Position numbers and translations under genes: made by a program. A DNA stretch of 64,000 nt, taken from the NCBI GenBank assembly GCA_963978905.1, contig OZ022261.1:14419475-14483474 (forward strand). The letters are read 5' to 3'. Below are positions 1 to 10,151 of the stretch, piece by piece; the first letter of the stretch is position 1, and each line of letters starts with the position of its first letter. The notes beneath the pieces are model-generated. The model did not search any database. It worked only from the letters and a program-made list of their open reading frames with translations, and was not told where the DNA came from. This DNA comes from Trichostrongylus colubriformis. Its lineage: Eukaryota > Nematoda > Chromadorea > Rhabditida > Trichostrongylidae.

Positions 1-130
1 ATTACTTTGTTAGACCGCCTTCATACTTTGCTGTTGTGCTGGCGTGGCTACGTTTACAGGCAGCAAGGCAGAGTGGCACTGGAAGAGACGCAGAGACGGC
101 ACAGCCACTCCCTGCCACCAGGGCACTCCC
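1..130. repeat. MITE fragment (TTCATACTTTGC family)
   Basis: The segment opens with a CGCCTTCATACTTTGC-type end. Its interior (about 65-105) is similar to the reverse complement of 62760-62810. The same terminal motif recurs at both ends of the fold-back at 13559-13908 and at 62725. It is non-coding; the short ORFs across it are not supported. The left end may lie outside the window. Confidence 0.5.
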
Positions 131-133
131 AGG

Positions 134-1447
134 GGCCGTATGCTATCCTCTCCCGGCCGGGGATAGGTCCCCGACGGCGTATGCTATGCGTCCCCAACCA
201 GCCGTCGGGAAGAGGCTCCGCCCACCAAATCTCGGGGATGCGTCCCCGACCGGCAAGGGGTCGGGAAGCGTCGGGGATACAGTAATCTCGTGACCGCGGA
301 GCGAAGCATTTGCGCCAGCGCACACTATTTTCGAAAGTGATCAGAGGAAAGCTGCTGTATAACAGTAATTTTGGAGCACAGCGCTCGCCTTCTGGTTCTA
401 ATTTCGACTTTAGGTCCTGCACTTGTCCGAGGGAGTGCTGTTAGTCAACTGTTAGTCAACAACCTCGAAATTCGCGCACTTTGTACATCTTTTGTTTTTT
501 AAATGTAACTTACGATTGGTGGTGTTCTTACTGGCAAAGTTTTAGGCATCAATGTTTTTGTTCTGATTGCAAAATTTTCGTGTATGTTTGTGCTTTGTGG
601 TCACTTGAGTTTTGTGTTTTGTTTTGGATTATTTTTCAACCATTACAACCCCAAAAGTTGCAGAGAAGGTGGTTCGGGGTGCTATCGCAGTGGGGGAGGG
701 GCTCTCTCACAAAAAGCTTCACACCTTAGTACTTTCGGATTTTTGTGGGGTCATCCTGCTCATTCAAGCGTGTATTTTTGCCTAAGCCTTGAAGGGAGAA
801 GGAAAGGGCTCCTTTCTCCTTCTTAGCTTTGATAAAAAAGGGTCCATTAGTGGGATGCCCCCTCCCCTCACTGCGACAGCACTGTTGGGGTACTGATCAC
901 GGAATGAACACTCATTTCTGACGCTCACGCTACTTGGCATCATTGAATTTGATAAAAGGATGCGAAATACAAGCATATTCAGTACTATCTTTGAGAACAT
1001 GTCGTTCTTTTCTGCGTTTATGTCGTTCACCACTAAATTAGTGCTACATTGTCGGTTGAATTTAGTTAAAATTTCTTATAACTTAGTGAAAATTACTGTC
1101 GCGTCGAACCATCCAGGTATTTGTAGATACTATCCTATGCGTGATCAACACCTTCAAATACCACATCGTTTGAAGTTTCAGTCAAAATGGTTGTTTCGTT
1201 TATTATGAAATTGCTGTGGTTGTAATGGTTGAACAGTGTCCTATCATGTGCTCCATTATCACTTGCCTGACACACGGTTACAAAAAAGGTGTTTTGAAAG
1301 TACGCGCCAATGCAACTCTGCGTCTTTTCCTCCCCGAGGAGCTCCCGGCAACATAACATACGGCTGTTCGGGAAGCGTCCCCGGCCGGGGATCTCACCCG
1401 GCCGGGGACGTCTCCCCGGCCGGGAGAGGATAGCATACGGCCCCAGA
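134..1447. repeat. Fold-back element with GC-rich inverted ends
   Basis: The sequence at 134-170 (CCGTATGCTATCCTCTCCCG and on) reappears as its reverse complement at 1410-1447. Both ends carry extra copies of a CCCCGGCCGGGGA-type palindrome. The interior is mostly AT-rich and encodes nothing recognisable, and it hosts a smaller fold-back (674-892). The structure is that of a non-autonomous DNA transposon or two facing copies of one repeat. No target-site duplication could be fixed. Confidence 0.5.
674..892. repeat. Fold-back MITE (GCCTAAGCCTT family)
   Basis: The ends are inverted: GCTATCGCAGTGGGGGAGGG at about 678 against the reverse complement of CCCTCCCCTCACTGCGACAG at about 862-881. Inside is TTTTGCCTAAGCCTT followed by a short purine-rich hairpin. 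The internal motif recurs near 11810, 11940, 14250, 14286, 44675, 47757 and 53355, so this is a dispersed family. Confidence 0.6.
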
Positions 1448-2229
1448 TGTCAAGGAAAATGGCCGCTTCAATACGACCCCCCTCTCTTTGTGTCTTCTAC
1501 AGCACCGCAAGATGTATTTCATGTAGTATGTCTGTTATATTTCACGTTTTCTGTACTTATATAGGTTGTCTTCTGTAAATAAATGTTACAAATAGAAATA
1601 CAAGCATTCATTGTTCCTTCACACAAATATCCATTTTTTACAAATACAAATACAACTTCATTTTTAGTAGTACGAAAAACAGTACAAAAGGAGTACGAAA
1701 AAAAGCACAATCACGAAAATAAGTACGAAAAACTCGAAGTATCAATGAGTTTCAATGAATTTCGACCAACAAGTATGATATATTGTTTCATCATTTCTTG
1801 CCCTTGTCGCTTTTCTTGCTGGTCTTTTCACACAAACATAATTTTTGTAAAGGTAGAAGCACACAACCAGAAGAAACTCACATCCATGAACAGAACAGTT
1901 TAAAGATAATAAAAAGGTAGATCAGCTTTTCTATGATCTCCGCTTCAATTTTCTCCCATAAAGTGGAAGAATTTGTAAGAGACATCGTAGTCGCGAGATA
2001 CATAGGAGTTGCGGGATGCTGAATGCTTCGACCTCTCTGTGAAGTACAGGCATCTGAAACTATCAAATAAAGCAAACTATGCAAGTCAATCGTGAAAAAA
2101 GTGAAGTGTCGTAAAAGAAAGCAACATCAAATCTACAAAGGTAAACTAAAGCGCGCATATGTGAGCAAAAAACAAATGTAAGAATGAAAAGACGATATCG
2201 AAAACGGAGCACAAAAAAACAACATACCT
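893..2229. other. No recognised gene
   Basis: AT-rich DNA. Short ORFs on both strands show no family resemblance or consistent coding character. The right inverted end of the 134-1447 repeat falls inside it. Nothing else is recognised between 1448 and 2229. Confidence 0.6.
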
Positions 2230-2700
2230 TTCTTTCTGAACGCTTGAAAACCTCCTCTTGAGTCGTTCGTCGCGCCCGTAAGGAAAAAAGCACATATAGT
2301 CCAGTTCCCGACGCCTGGCAGGGTGGCCCTACGGACTTGGGTAAGAGAGTACGTAGCGAGAGCGAGAGTGTGTGGCGGGATGAGAGAGATCGATACACGT
2401 TCATCCAAGTCCGTAGGCCTCGCCCTGCCAGGCTTTGGGAAATGGACTGTATACATCTATACTAGTGAGCTACAATGAGAATAACAAAACGAAAGACTAA
2501 ATTAAAATAAAAAGCAGGTAATATCCATCACAAGTTTGGGAGAAAATCAACAAACTTCTTTTCCGAACAACTTTTCAGCTTCACTCGACGTGCGTATGCG
2601 GCGTTTCTGAAAAAAGCACGTATACATCTATACTGCTGAGCTACAATGACCACGACAAAGCGAAAGGCGAAATTTAAAGAAAAAAAATAAAGAAAACATC
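2230..2700. repeat. Diverged tandem duplication interrupted by a MITE
   Basis: Sequence around 2230-2295 plus 2450-2520 is repeated in diverged form at about 2555-2690; compare the shared stretch ATACATCTATACT followed by GAGCTACAATGA at about 2451 and 2622. The first copy is split by the TA-flanked MITE at 2297-2449; the second is uninterrupted and so serves as the empty site. Confidence 0.65.
2297..2449. mobile_element. Tc1/mariner-type MITE, TA target duplication
   Basis: This 153-bp element has inverted ends: AGTCCAGTTCCCGACGCCTG on the left, and AGTCCATTTCCCAAAGCCTG on the right read inward from the other strand. A TA dinucleotide flanks each side. Removing the element and one TA regenerates GCACATATACATCTATACT, which matches the paralogous unoccupied copy near 2609 except for one base. 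Other members lie at 32646-32768 and 39551-39702. It has no coding capacity. Confidence 0.85.
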
Positions 2701-3668
2701 GACCAGGAAATCAAAAACGCAAAAATCGCGGTCACAAGCAAGAAGTGAAGCAGGCAGGCGGCGCTCCAACTGAGGAGCGCTAACCGGCAAAAATGCTTAA
2801 AAACGGCAAAAATTGACCTTGTTTGAACGATCACAACTTTCCTCATTGTTTACAATTTAAGACCAAATTCGTTTTTTGAAAATAACTAGGTTTGCTCTTT
2901 CTAATAAATGTTTCAGTTGCTCCAAATGCTCAGAAAGGCGAAAGCTACGCGAGTCGAGGATTTGTTGAGGAAAATGAAAATTGCATGCGGGTTTTTTGAC
3001 TTCTAACAGTTATAACTTTTTTTCGTGCTTAATGCTTTGCAAACAAATAAGTTTTTCTAAAACTAAAGACTTTGTTCTTTCTAACGCGCTTCTAAACTCT
3101 TTTGTACGTAACTTAGATCTTGAGATATTTGAGTCAACGGAATGTCGAGAAAAATTTTTTGCCGTTAAGAGCATGACAGCGTCACACAGAGAGCGTTCAA
3201 AACCTTTTCAAAAGCAGCCCATGCTTTCTAAACAGTTTTCCTGTTAGGACTGCAGTAAAACCAACACCTCAGCGCTCGCCATCCTCGCTATGCGTATGCG
3301 CCATGCCTCCTACATTCGCAGTAGATGTGATTGGAAGGGCAGTAGATGCAATTAGAAGGGTGGTTTGCCTAACAAGATGATCTCGTGTGGCTATTAGATA
3401 GAACATACATTTGTGGCTTCCGCTTCAGGGATCCATCATGCACTGGTCTCCTGCTACAAGTTGAAGATAACACTGGAAGCATGTTCCACGGTGCGAGCGA
3501 TCAGTGAACACCCTTTGAATGTTCAATGTTCTAGTGAACACTGAACACATTAGTGCACTTCCCAGTGAACAGAGCGGCGTTCCTCTCTCCTTTTTTCGCT
3601 GTTCTTTCGTCGATGTGAATGCGCTGCACTGTCCTTGCACTTTATCATCGATCGCCGCCATTCTCTCA
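2701..3668. other. No recognised gene
   Basis: AT-rich sequence with no credible reading frame. The only pattern noticed is a cluster of GTGAACAC-like motifs around 3505-3590. Confidence 0.6.
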
Positions 3669-3700
3669 TATAAAAGGGCCTGCTCTGTCATATGCTCAGT
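3669..3700 (+). promoter_or_regulatory. Orphan core-promoter-like TATA + TCAGT
   Basis: TATAAAAG at 3669-3676 is followed 29 bases later by TCAGT (A at 3698), the spacing expected of a TATA box and initiator. No gene follows that I can recognise. It may be the remnant of an LTR or of a Pol II transcribed repeat; it could also be chance. Confidence 0.3.
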
Positions 3701-6376
3701 GTAGCCGTATTCTCGCTGCTTTCTTTATCTTTGGTTTCTTGTTAACCTGATAAAAACGCTTTGTGAAAGCAACTTATGTTGATGTCATCAGTTACTACCT
3801 TATCCAGCAACTTATCAATTTGCTGTATTTGTAGACCCCACTGCAAAGAATTTTGATTCTGCTTGGAATTTGATAGAAAGAAGGACTATTTTCGTCTACC
3901 ACGCAGTCCTTTGACTTGGACTTGTCGGACATGTCTTCCTTGCTGATGAATGCTATCCAATTTTTAACGAGATGTCAACACTGGGCATTGCCACTATTGG
4001 CTCTACACAATTTGTGGAGCTCGGGCTGAGCGAGGAATGCTGAGACAAGGACGCTGCTCGAAATCTGAACCTCAACGATTATGGAATACTTGTCCTGGAA
4101 ACTAAGTCAATTTGGGTGAGATACCATTCTCCGACGACTAAGTAGCAGTTTTGTTACAATGTCTGATTTTTATTCTGTCAAGCCCGATGACATTGCTTCG
4201 TTAAGTTTCATGGACTTTAATAACCAGAAGTGGTCACGGAAACCTAGACTTGGACTGGAGGAGTTCTTCGTTGTAGGCAGTTCATTAGAGGAAACTATAC
4301 GCGTGGACTTTACATTTCGCAACATTAACAAGGAAACTGCAAAGTGTTAACGTTTTGTGAACTGGCCTAACTGCAACAGGGCAGGAGTGCAGCCGTGCGA
4401 TAAAAGTATAACCCGTTTCTTCAGCAAGTTATCACAGCCATCTGGCAACGAGCGAAGTTATCAAACAATTTTTCCCCTTTTTTATCTCAGAACCCACGAA
4501 GACCGCAACTACTTCGTAAGCAAATCAGCTTTGTCAAGACTTCTGAAAGCGGTGATCCTGCTTATAACGCGGTAGAGATTCCGGTGTCGCCATGAAGCCA
4601 GCAATGGCTCTCGAGCAGGATCAAAAACTTTGTTGTCTTCGTTCCCTTTGAGGAATAGAGCAGTATGTTTCCTCTTAAGAGATTGAATACTTTGTTTTCA
4701 ACTTTGTCTGCTTCTCACATCCTTCCCTCTGAATCTCCCAATGAGTGCAACACTGCATTTTACTGCAATTCATATTGGACTCTCACGGCTTTTTTTCCGA
4801 TGAAAGGATCTATTGCAATGGCGAAAATCTCAGGGCTCCTTTATAGGTAATAGAAGCACCTCTCACTACAGTTCAGCCGTGTGTGACAGAAGAAATGATA
4901 CATGTGAGTGCGTGCAACGAATCGCAAGACAATCTTCAAGATAATGTGCATGAAGACCTCCCGGAACCCACGGATGTAGGGAGCGAGAGGAATCTCCCGT
5001 TCCCATAGGGAGGGGAGAGAGGCATGAATGCTGCCAACAGGCACCGGAATTGAAGCGTACAGTTAACATCTTGAATGAAAGGGTGGCAGGGTTGAAAAAG
5101 GAAATACACATGATGAGCATGGAGTTGAGGACGAAAAATACTTTGATCGATGAAGCTAAGCAACTGGTGATGGAGGATCTCAAAAATATTTTTGCTTGCA
5201 CAAAAGCAAGAGCGACCTTCGGATTCTGAAGCGAGTGCTTCGACAAGTCGGTAAAAAACAGTAAACCGCTTTCTGAGAAGCAGATAAAGAAGATTGCAAA
5301 TTATCCCTGCTTTGTCTACTACAGAAACTGCCATGAATATTAGCATATTCATGATGAAACCTTACGATAGTCCCTCGCCTTACCGATGACCTATCCTCCA
5401 GCTCGATATCAACCGGCGGAGCATGAATCAGCTTTTCGCAATTCGGCTACTGGCTGGCGCTGCCTTGGGGGCGTGTAGCCAGCCGGGTGGCTCCGCCCAC
5501 AAGAAAAATAAGCGGCGCCCGCCGCCAGTCCAGGCCAGTCCTCGGGGTGGCAGCCCGTGCCGACAACTGGCCAAGTGTCGCGATCATGGGGAAGCAGTAA
5601 TAGTACTGCGACCGCGACATCCAGTAAAAGATGAACAACAGCAACAGCCAACAACTGTTACAGGGTCGATAGACACGGCATCGAGCTAGTAGACAAATGG
5701 AACACAAGGGTGCAAGCAAGTCCTCCGGGCATTCAACAACCCAGTAGCAAGTGGTATTATGTTCCTCTCTACTCTACGCTTCCTCAATCGTTGTATCCTT
5801 TATTCGTATGTGTTGTAGTTGCAGATTAGTGAAATAATAAAGGTATTTTGAATGCCCGTTCTCCACAGACGAACCATCAAACCGTATTGGAAAGGGATGC
5901 AATCCAAACAGAAACCCTCACATACTTCATGCCGACTTCATGCGTTGCACTCGTTGCAGCAGAGACACCGGCAATGATAGATAATATCCCGGACCAGACC
6001 ATGCTAAGCGTGGAGCATCCGCTCAGCACGAAGTAGGAGACACTGGTCAGCGAAACGTGAACTCATTGGGAAAGGCTCAGTTATGTCCATTAATAGATTC
6101 ACCGGACGTGAAGCATCAAGGAAGAGCGGTGCTTCACTTTTACTCCACTGACTGCAAGAACACGAAAAAACAGCGGAGCACGATAGGAACTTGAATGCAT
6201 TCTCAAAGTCGTTTATTGAGTTGCAGTCTTAGGCGCCAACAGATATTGAAGCTACGGTCGCACCGACTTTATCTCATCACATACACTATCGCCGAGGAAG
6301 GAATGGCCCTTCAAAAGAAGCTTCTTTTCTTGCTCCTGGTGGTGCGAGCAGGAGGAGCATCCACTCCGCGCATTAT
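3701..6376. other. No intact gene; scattered coding-like remnants
   Basis: Several short + strand stretches look coding-like (about 4159-4350, 4357-4500, 5041-5229 and the GC-rich 5430-5690) but are broken by stops and share no recognisable domain. Their closeness to hAT remnants at 6.4-10.2 kb suggests transposon decay products. That link is inference. Confidence 0.4.
5041..5229 (+). pseudogene. Coiled-coil-like coding remnant
   Basis: An open frame of 62 codons begins after a CAACAG acceptor-like site at 5035-5040 and ends at TGA 5227-5229. It translates to a charged, leucine/isoleucine-spaced helix (ELKRTVNILNERVAGLKKEI and on), as in coiled-coil segments of transposase or LINE ORF1 proteins. 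No family can be assigned and no start codon is in frame nearby. It could be one exon of a decayed gene. Confidence 0.3.
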
Positions 6377-6390
6377 AGTGCGCAGACAGC

Positions 6391-6690
6391 TGCAAAAATA
6401 ATCAACTCATTTGCAGAGCTGATGAAGTATGAGCTGTTCAAGTATATCATTAAAGCAGATTGACCGTTCTCCTTACTTGCTGATGGTTCATCGAATGATG
6501 GAGTTATGTAAGTGGATAGTCTTCCTTTTACGGACAGTATCTCCTTGAAACCGTTCCATCACATTCCATCTGGCTTTAGTCGAGGTGGAAAACGAGAGAG
6601 CAGATAATATTATCGAGGTCCTTACTTTCTGTGTCACCACAAAATTTTTAGCATCCTTGAAAGGGAAAATATTTCTTAATCATTCGCATA
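6391..6690 (+). pseudogene. hAT-like transposase fragment (catalytic region)
   Basis: The + strand translation contains INSFAELMKYELFKYIIKAD, then an in-frame stop, then PFSLLADGSSNDGV. After a frame change it continues with LALVEVENERADNIIEVLT. The ADGSS motif after a KxxA-D context resembles the first catalytic-Asp region of ZNF862/hAT-type transposases. Stops and a frameshift show it is dead. The matching C-terminal dimerisation domain occurs twice downstream (9036 and 9981), so these are probably parts of one hAT family. Confidence 0.55.
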
Positions 6691-6826
6691 TCTAAAAGAA
6701 TTGATTATTCATTCACAATTTGTGGTAGAAAGTCAGTCATTAGTATCAACAAAACCCCATCGTTCTCTGAGTTCTCTAGGGATAGTGTAACAATTGAAGA
6801 GACATGTTGATTCTTGGACGCTAAGG

Positions 6827-7629
6827 TGTCGTATATAAAAGGCGCTAAACCTTGCTAGAGCATGAGTCGAATAAAGCTCTTATGGTACGTCTTCCTCAAG
6901 CAGCCGGCAGCAAGTAGCCCACTCGACGACACAAACAAGTGGCGACCACGGCAGGATACGAACCTGCATTCTTCTGCTCCGCACCAACCAGTGGCGACTA
7001 CCCAGTTTGGAGACCTGTACGACGCAACTTTCCGGACGAAAGATACGAACGAGGTGTCGGGAGTCATGATGAATCTTGTCACTGCGGCTGGTCGAATCGA
7101 CAACGCCGCGATATACAATCTGATCAAGATGAGACCGGCGGTGACAAGGGTATCATTCGAAGAGGCAGCACCTACAAGACTTTATTTGATGCGCAGATCT
7201 TGGCCAGGTGGCCTAGATCTCTTCTCAGATCCAAGGTTTTATCAACAATTCCAAGACATGAGTGTGAAGAGATGGAGTCGATATGTTCTCGAAAGAAGCT
7301 CTCGAAGTTTTCTCCGCCAAAGATCGAGATGGTCGTGACAACGCTCGACGAGTTTGTGGCAATCAAGACGGGGGACCGGCCCCTCACTGGGTGGTCAGGG
7401 GTCGCGAGTGCGAACTTCAGTACAGCTGTGGCTGTCATACCAATCGCGGCGAACGAGATACGGGACCCTGCAGTCTGGCTGTGCGTTTCAAGTTTCATGG
7501 ACACAGGCCTGTGGCAAGGGTTGTCCAGATGTTAAGGTGTCGTATACAAACAGCTAGAGCATTAGTCGAATAAAGGCTTATGGTACGTCTTTCTCAAGCA
7601 GCCGATAGCAAGTAGCCCACTCGACGACA
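6827..7629 (+). mobile_element. TRIM-like miniature LTR retrotransposon
   Basis: Two direct repeats of about 92-105 bp (6827-6931 and 7538-7629) start TGTCG and end CGACA. The left copy has a TATAAAAGG box (about 6834-6842), and both carry an AATAAA signal (6870-6875 and 7569-7574). Eight bases after the left repeat lies a primer-binding site (6940-6967). The interior is only ~600 bp. It has overlapping open frames (6862-7338 and 6939-7535), but no Gag, protease or RT motif is visible. These traits fit a terminal-repeat retrotransposon in miniature. No clear target-site duplication was found, so the outer ends are provisional. Confidence 0.6.
6940..6967 (+). promoter_or_regulatory. tRNA-Arg primer-binding site
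   Basis: TGGCGACCACGGCAGG at 6940 begins a stretch whose reverse complement reads as a tRNA 3' end: T arm GCAGG-loop-CCTGC, acceptor strand CGTGGTC, discriminator G and CCA. The acceptor and T-arm sequence match what I recall of nematode tRNA-Arg(UCG). The complementarity runs about 28 nt, well past the usual 8-18 nt. Confidence 0.65.
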
Positions 7630-7639
7630 CAAACTTTTA

Positions 7640-8559
7640 CCGGCTACTTGGAGCGAATAGATTCGTGGAACGAAACTCCCGGCTCGAGCGAAACGCCCTA
7701 CAGTTTCACCATGCGACGAATGGTGAAACTGTAGGGCGCTGTCATCTGATGGAGAGTCTGTGATGGAAGAATAAAAATGGTGTGCACAAAAAGTTACCAC
7801 ACTTAAGCGAAGAAGAAACACGGGGCAACGGGAATGCACGGAAGGACTTCCGCCCTTCAGTTTTTTTCGCACGAGGTCATTTTGGCAGTAAAAGCGTAGA
7901 AAAGCGGAGCGTTCATCCTCACGCAGGCCGTAGTGAAGGAAATGCACAATTTGTTAGGTTGTGCGGTTGGAACTCTAGGTCGCACAAGTTATCGAAAAAC
8001 AGCTGAAGAGATGGGGTTTTGGGTTCTTCAAATGGACCCTTTGCACGGAGTGAGGTGGTCGTCAATTTGCAGAACGTCCTCTCCAAGATACTACGAATGT
8101 ATCCTGTTCTCATAGCGCGCTACAGAGGTTATCCAAGGACGAACCTGCATCACGAAATGTGCAAAAGCGTGCAGAAGCGGCAGTAATGGCCGAATATTCA
8201 TCATCTTACACCACGTCAGTGCAACGTTTACGGATTTGGCCGGGCTTCCCGAGACAGTGCAGGACGATGAAGCTTTGATGGTGGATTTTCTTGTCGACAA
8301 AGTCGACCGATCTTTATCATTTGATTACCTTTATTTTGCATCTTAATCATGCTCGTTACTTATATCGTAATCTCTCAGTTGCTTACCATGCTATGCTTTA
8401 TTTGGTCCTTATATTACTTGTATTATGCTATTTTTCAGCTTGCTGCTAGCTTCAGCTTTTTCAGCTTTCAGCTTATGTTTTGTCCTTTCATTTACTCTAC
8501 GTAATCAATCGATTGAATTCAGTGGCTTGAAAGCCTATGTTGCGGTTTTGTGGTGGCGA
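7640..8559. other. No recognised gene; one perfect hairpin
   Basis: No coding family is recognisable on either strand. The notable structure is the hairpin at 7694-7738. The stretch 8430-8490 is rich in TTTCAGCTT repeats. Confidence 0.5.
7694..7738. repeat. Perfect 18-bp hairpin
   Basis: CGCCCTACAGTTTCACCA (7694-7711) pairs perfectly with 7721-7738 across a 9-nt loop. There are no matching extensions outside. It could be a small cruciform, a transposon end pair, or a small-RNA hairpin, though the stem is short for a microRNA precursor. Confidence 0.6.
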
Positions 8560-8760
8560 TGTTGTGAATCTTAACATTTGATAAGCCTGCACTGTATAAA
8601 AAGAGGGAGGAAGAGGGAAAGGGGCTCTTTTCGCTTTGGACTTTCGAAACAAGTGGTCTCAGTACAAGCTCTCTTCCTTCCTCTACGAGTGAGGTAACGG
8701 TTGCACCACATACTTTTCATCAATAAATCCATCTAAACAGTCCCGCGTGGCAAAAAGACA
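8560..8760 (+). repeat. Solo or 5' LTR (BEL/Pao-like) with adjacent PBS
   Basis: The 201-bp segment begins TGTTGTGAATC and ends AAAAAGACA (TG...CA). It has a TATAAAAAG box at 8595-8603 and an AATAAA signal at 8722-8727. Two bases after the end comes TGGTATCAAGTCGGGC (8763-8778), placed exactly where a primer-binding site belongs. No gag/pol follows; within ~270 bp the sequence becomes a hAT remnant. It is therefore a 5' LTR whose element was lost, or a chance assembly of signals. Family assignment is inference. Confidence 0.5.
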
Positions 8761-9035
8761 AGTGGTATCAAGTCGGGCAACTTGCACTGAGAAGTCACTT
8801 CATTTCTTCCATACTGGAAGCTTTTCGATTCGATGGTGAACAACAGATTATAAAGAAACGACGTGTGTTAATATCTTCCTCGAAGTGGGTTCACTGTCTT
8901 GTGAGACAAGATGAGTAAAAAGAGCAACTTATTTGCAGAACTATTACACGCCTCTTGCGGATGAAGGAACAAGCTGTTCTCAGAAGTGTTTCCTCAAAGG
9001 CCACACTCATTTCCAGACTATGACCCAAAGTGTAG

Positions 9036-9233
9036 GCCATCAAGTGTGTACTTGTCATCTCCGCCAGCAATGCCGATCCCGAAAGCAGTTTTTCAACAGC
9101 CACTAGGCTCACAAGAGGTGAAAGGAGCAGCTTAGGAACTAAAACCTTGGATAGACTGATGAGGTCAGCATTACCAACTTCCAGCTCTTCATATAGTTTA
9201 CTTCAAAACTGTCAACTCTTATCTCCATATTAA
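9036..9233 (+). pseudogene. hAT transposase C-terminal (hATC) exon, copy 1
   Basis: After a TGTAG acceptor-like site, an open frame of 65 codons ends at TAA 9231-9233. It contains IKCVLVISASNADPESSFS, then TRLTRGERSSLGTKTLD and RLMRSAL. This matches the hAT dimerisation signature (P-x-S-N-A-D-x-E-R-x-F-S ... R-x-x-L). The key Arg of the ER-x-F motif is Ser here, unlike in copy 2. It is probably the last exon of a decayed element. Confidence 0.65.
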
Positions 9234-9980
9234 AGATCTGTCAAGGATTTTGTCAAACTTGGGAAAAGGGCGAAGACAGCAATCAAGTGAATTGAAGAAA
9301 GCCCAAATTTTGCGATCTCGAGGGGCGAGAGTTTTCACAACTCCAGGATGCACATGACTTATCTTTTCCACCAAAGGATTCACCTGACTTTGACGATACC
9401 CTCAATTCTATTGCGCTGTACAGAGCGTATAAGATGGTGGCAGTAACACGAGCAATTTCGAGTGCGGTCACTACAGTGTATGCGGAGAGGCAAGCAAGAT
9501 TCCTCCATTATATGCGACTAGGCAGACGTGATACTGAAGCAGATGAATCATTCCCTATGCATTGGATAAGCACATCATCTCAGACATCATAGAATGTAAC
9601 GGCGATAATGGATTGTTCAAACAATGCGTTTTGCCAAACACCCATGCAGAAAATCGTGGGTACCCTGCTTACATTGTCGGAGAGGAAAACGTGAATAAAG
9701 AGACATGGCATCTACTTAAATTGAACGCTATCTTCATTCTTCAGGGATACTGTTCCCTGGGCCGAGCACGTGAGCATTTTATGAACTTCTACAATTCCGT
9801 AGCTAGGGCAGTACGTGAGTTATAGACGTGGTCCACAGAATTTCGTAGAGACAAGAAGAGCATTCGTTTCTATAAAACGCTGCTCGACAACGGAGACGCA
9901 TTAAGGATACCTCACGTGGTTATTCAGATAAAATAATATTCACCATTAATAATATCGGAGACTGATTCCCTTCTTTTTAG
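9234..9980 (+). other. Probable body of second hAT copy, decayed
   Basis: A + strand open frame at 9562-9825 (87 codons) and coding-like text around 9290-9480 lie between the two hATC exons. They may be the upstream part of the second element, but I see no diagnostic motif. Confidence 0.35.
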
Positions 9981-10151
9981 GCCATCAAGTGTGTACTTGT
10001 CATCCCCGCCAGCAACGCCGATCCCGAACGCAGTTTTTCAAGAGCCACTAGGCTCACAAGAGGTGAAAGGAGCAGCTTAGGAACTAAAACCTTGGATAGC
10101 CTGATGAGGTCAGCATTAACAACTTTTAGCGCTTCATATGGTTTACTTTAA
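9981..10151 (+). pseudogene. hAT transposase C-terminal (hATC) exon, copy 2
   Basis: The frame begins directly after a good acceptor (CCTTCTTTTTAG, ending 9980) and reads IKCVLVIPASNADPERSFS, then TRLTRGERSSLGTKTLD, ending at TAA 10149-10151. It is nearly identical to 9036-9206, and keeps the Arg in NADPERSFS. It stops nine codons sooner because CAA became TAA. The well-formed splice site suggests the ancestral transposase gene had introns. Confidence 0.7.

Noticed and set aside
6940..6967. Sequence looking like a minus-strand tRNA 3' half
   Set aside because: Only the T arm and acceptor 3' strand are present, at the edge of an LTR; it is a primer-binding site, not a tRNA gene.
6939..7535. 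198-residue ORF inside the TRIM-like element
   Set aside because: It is open and long, but overlaps another open frame of 158 residues and shows no Gag, zinc-knuckle, protease or RT motif; kept only as element interior.
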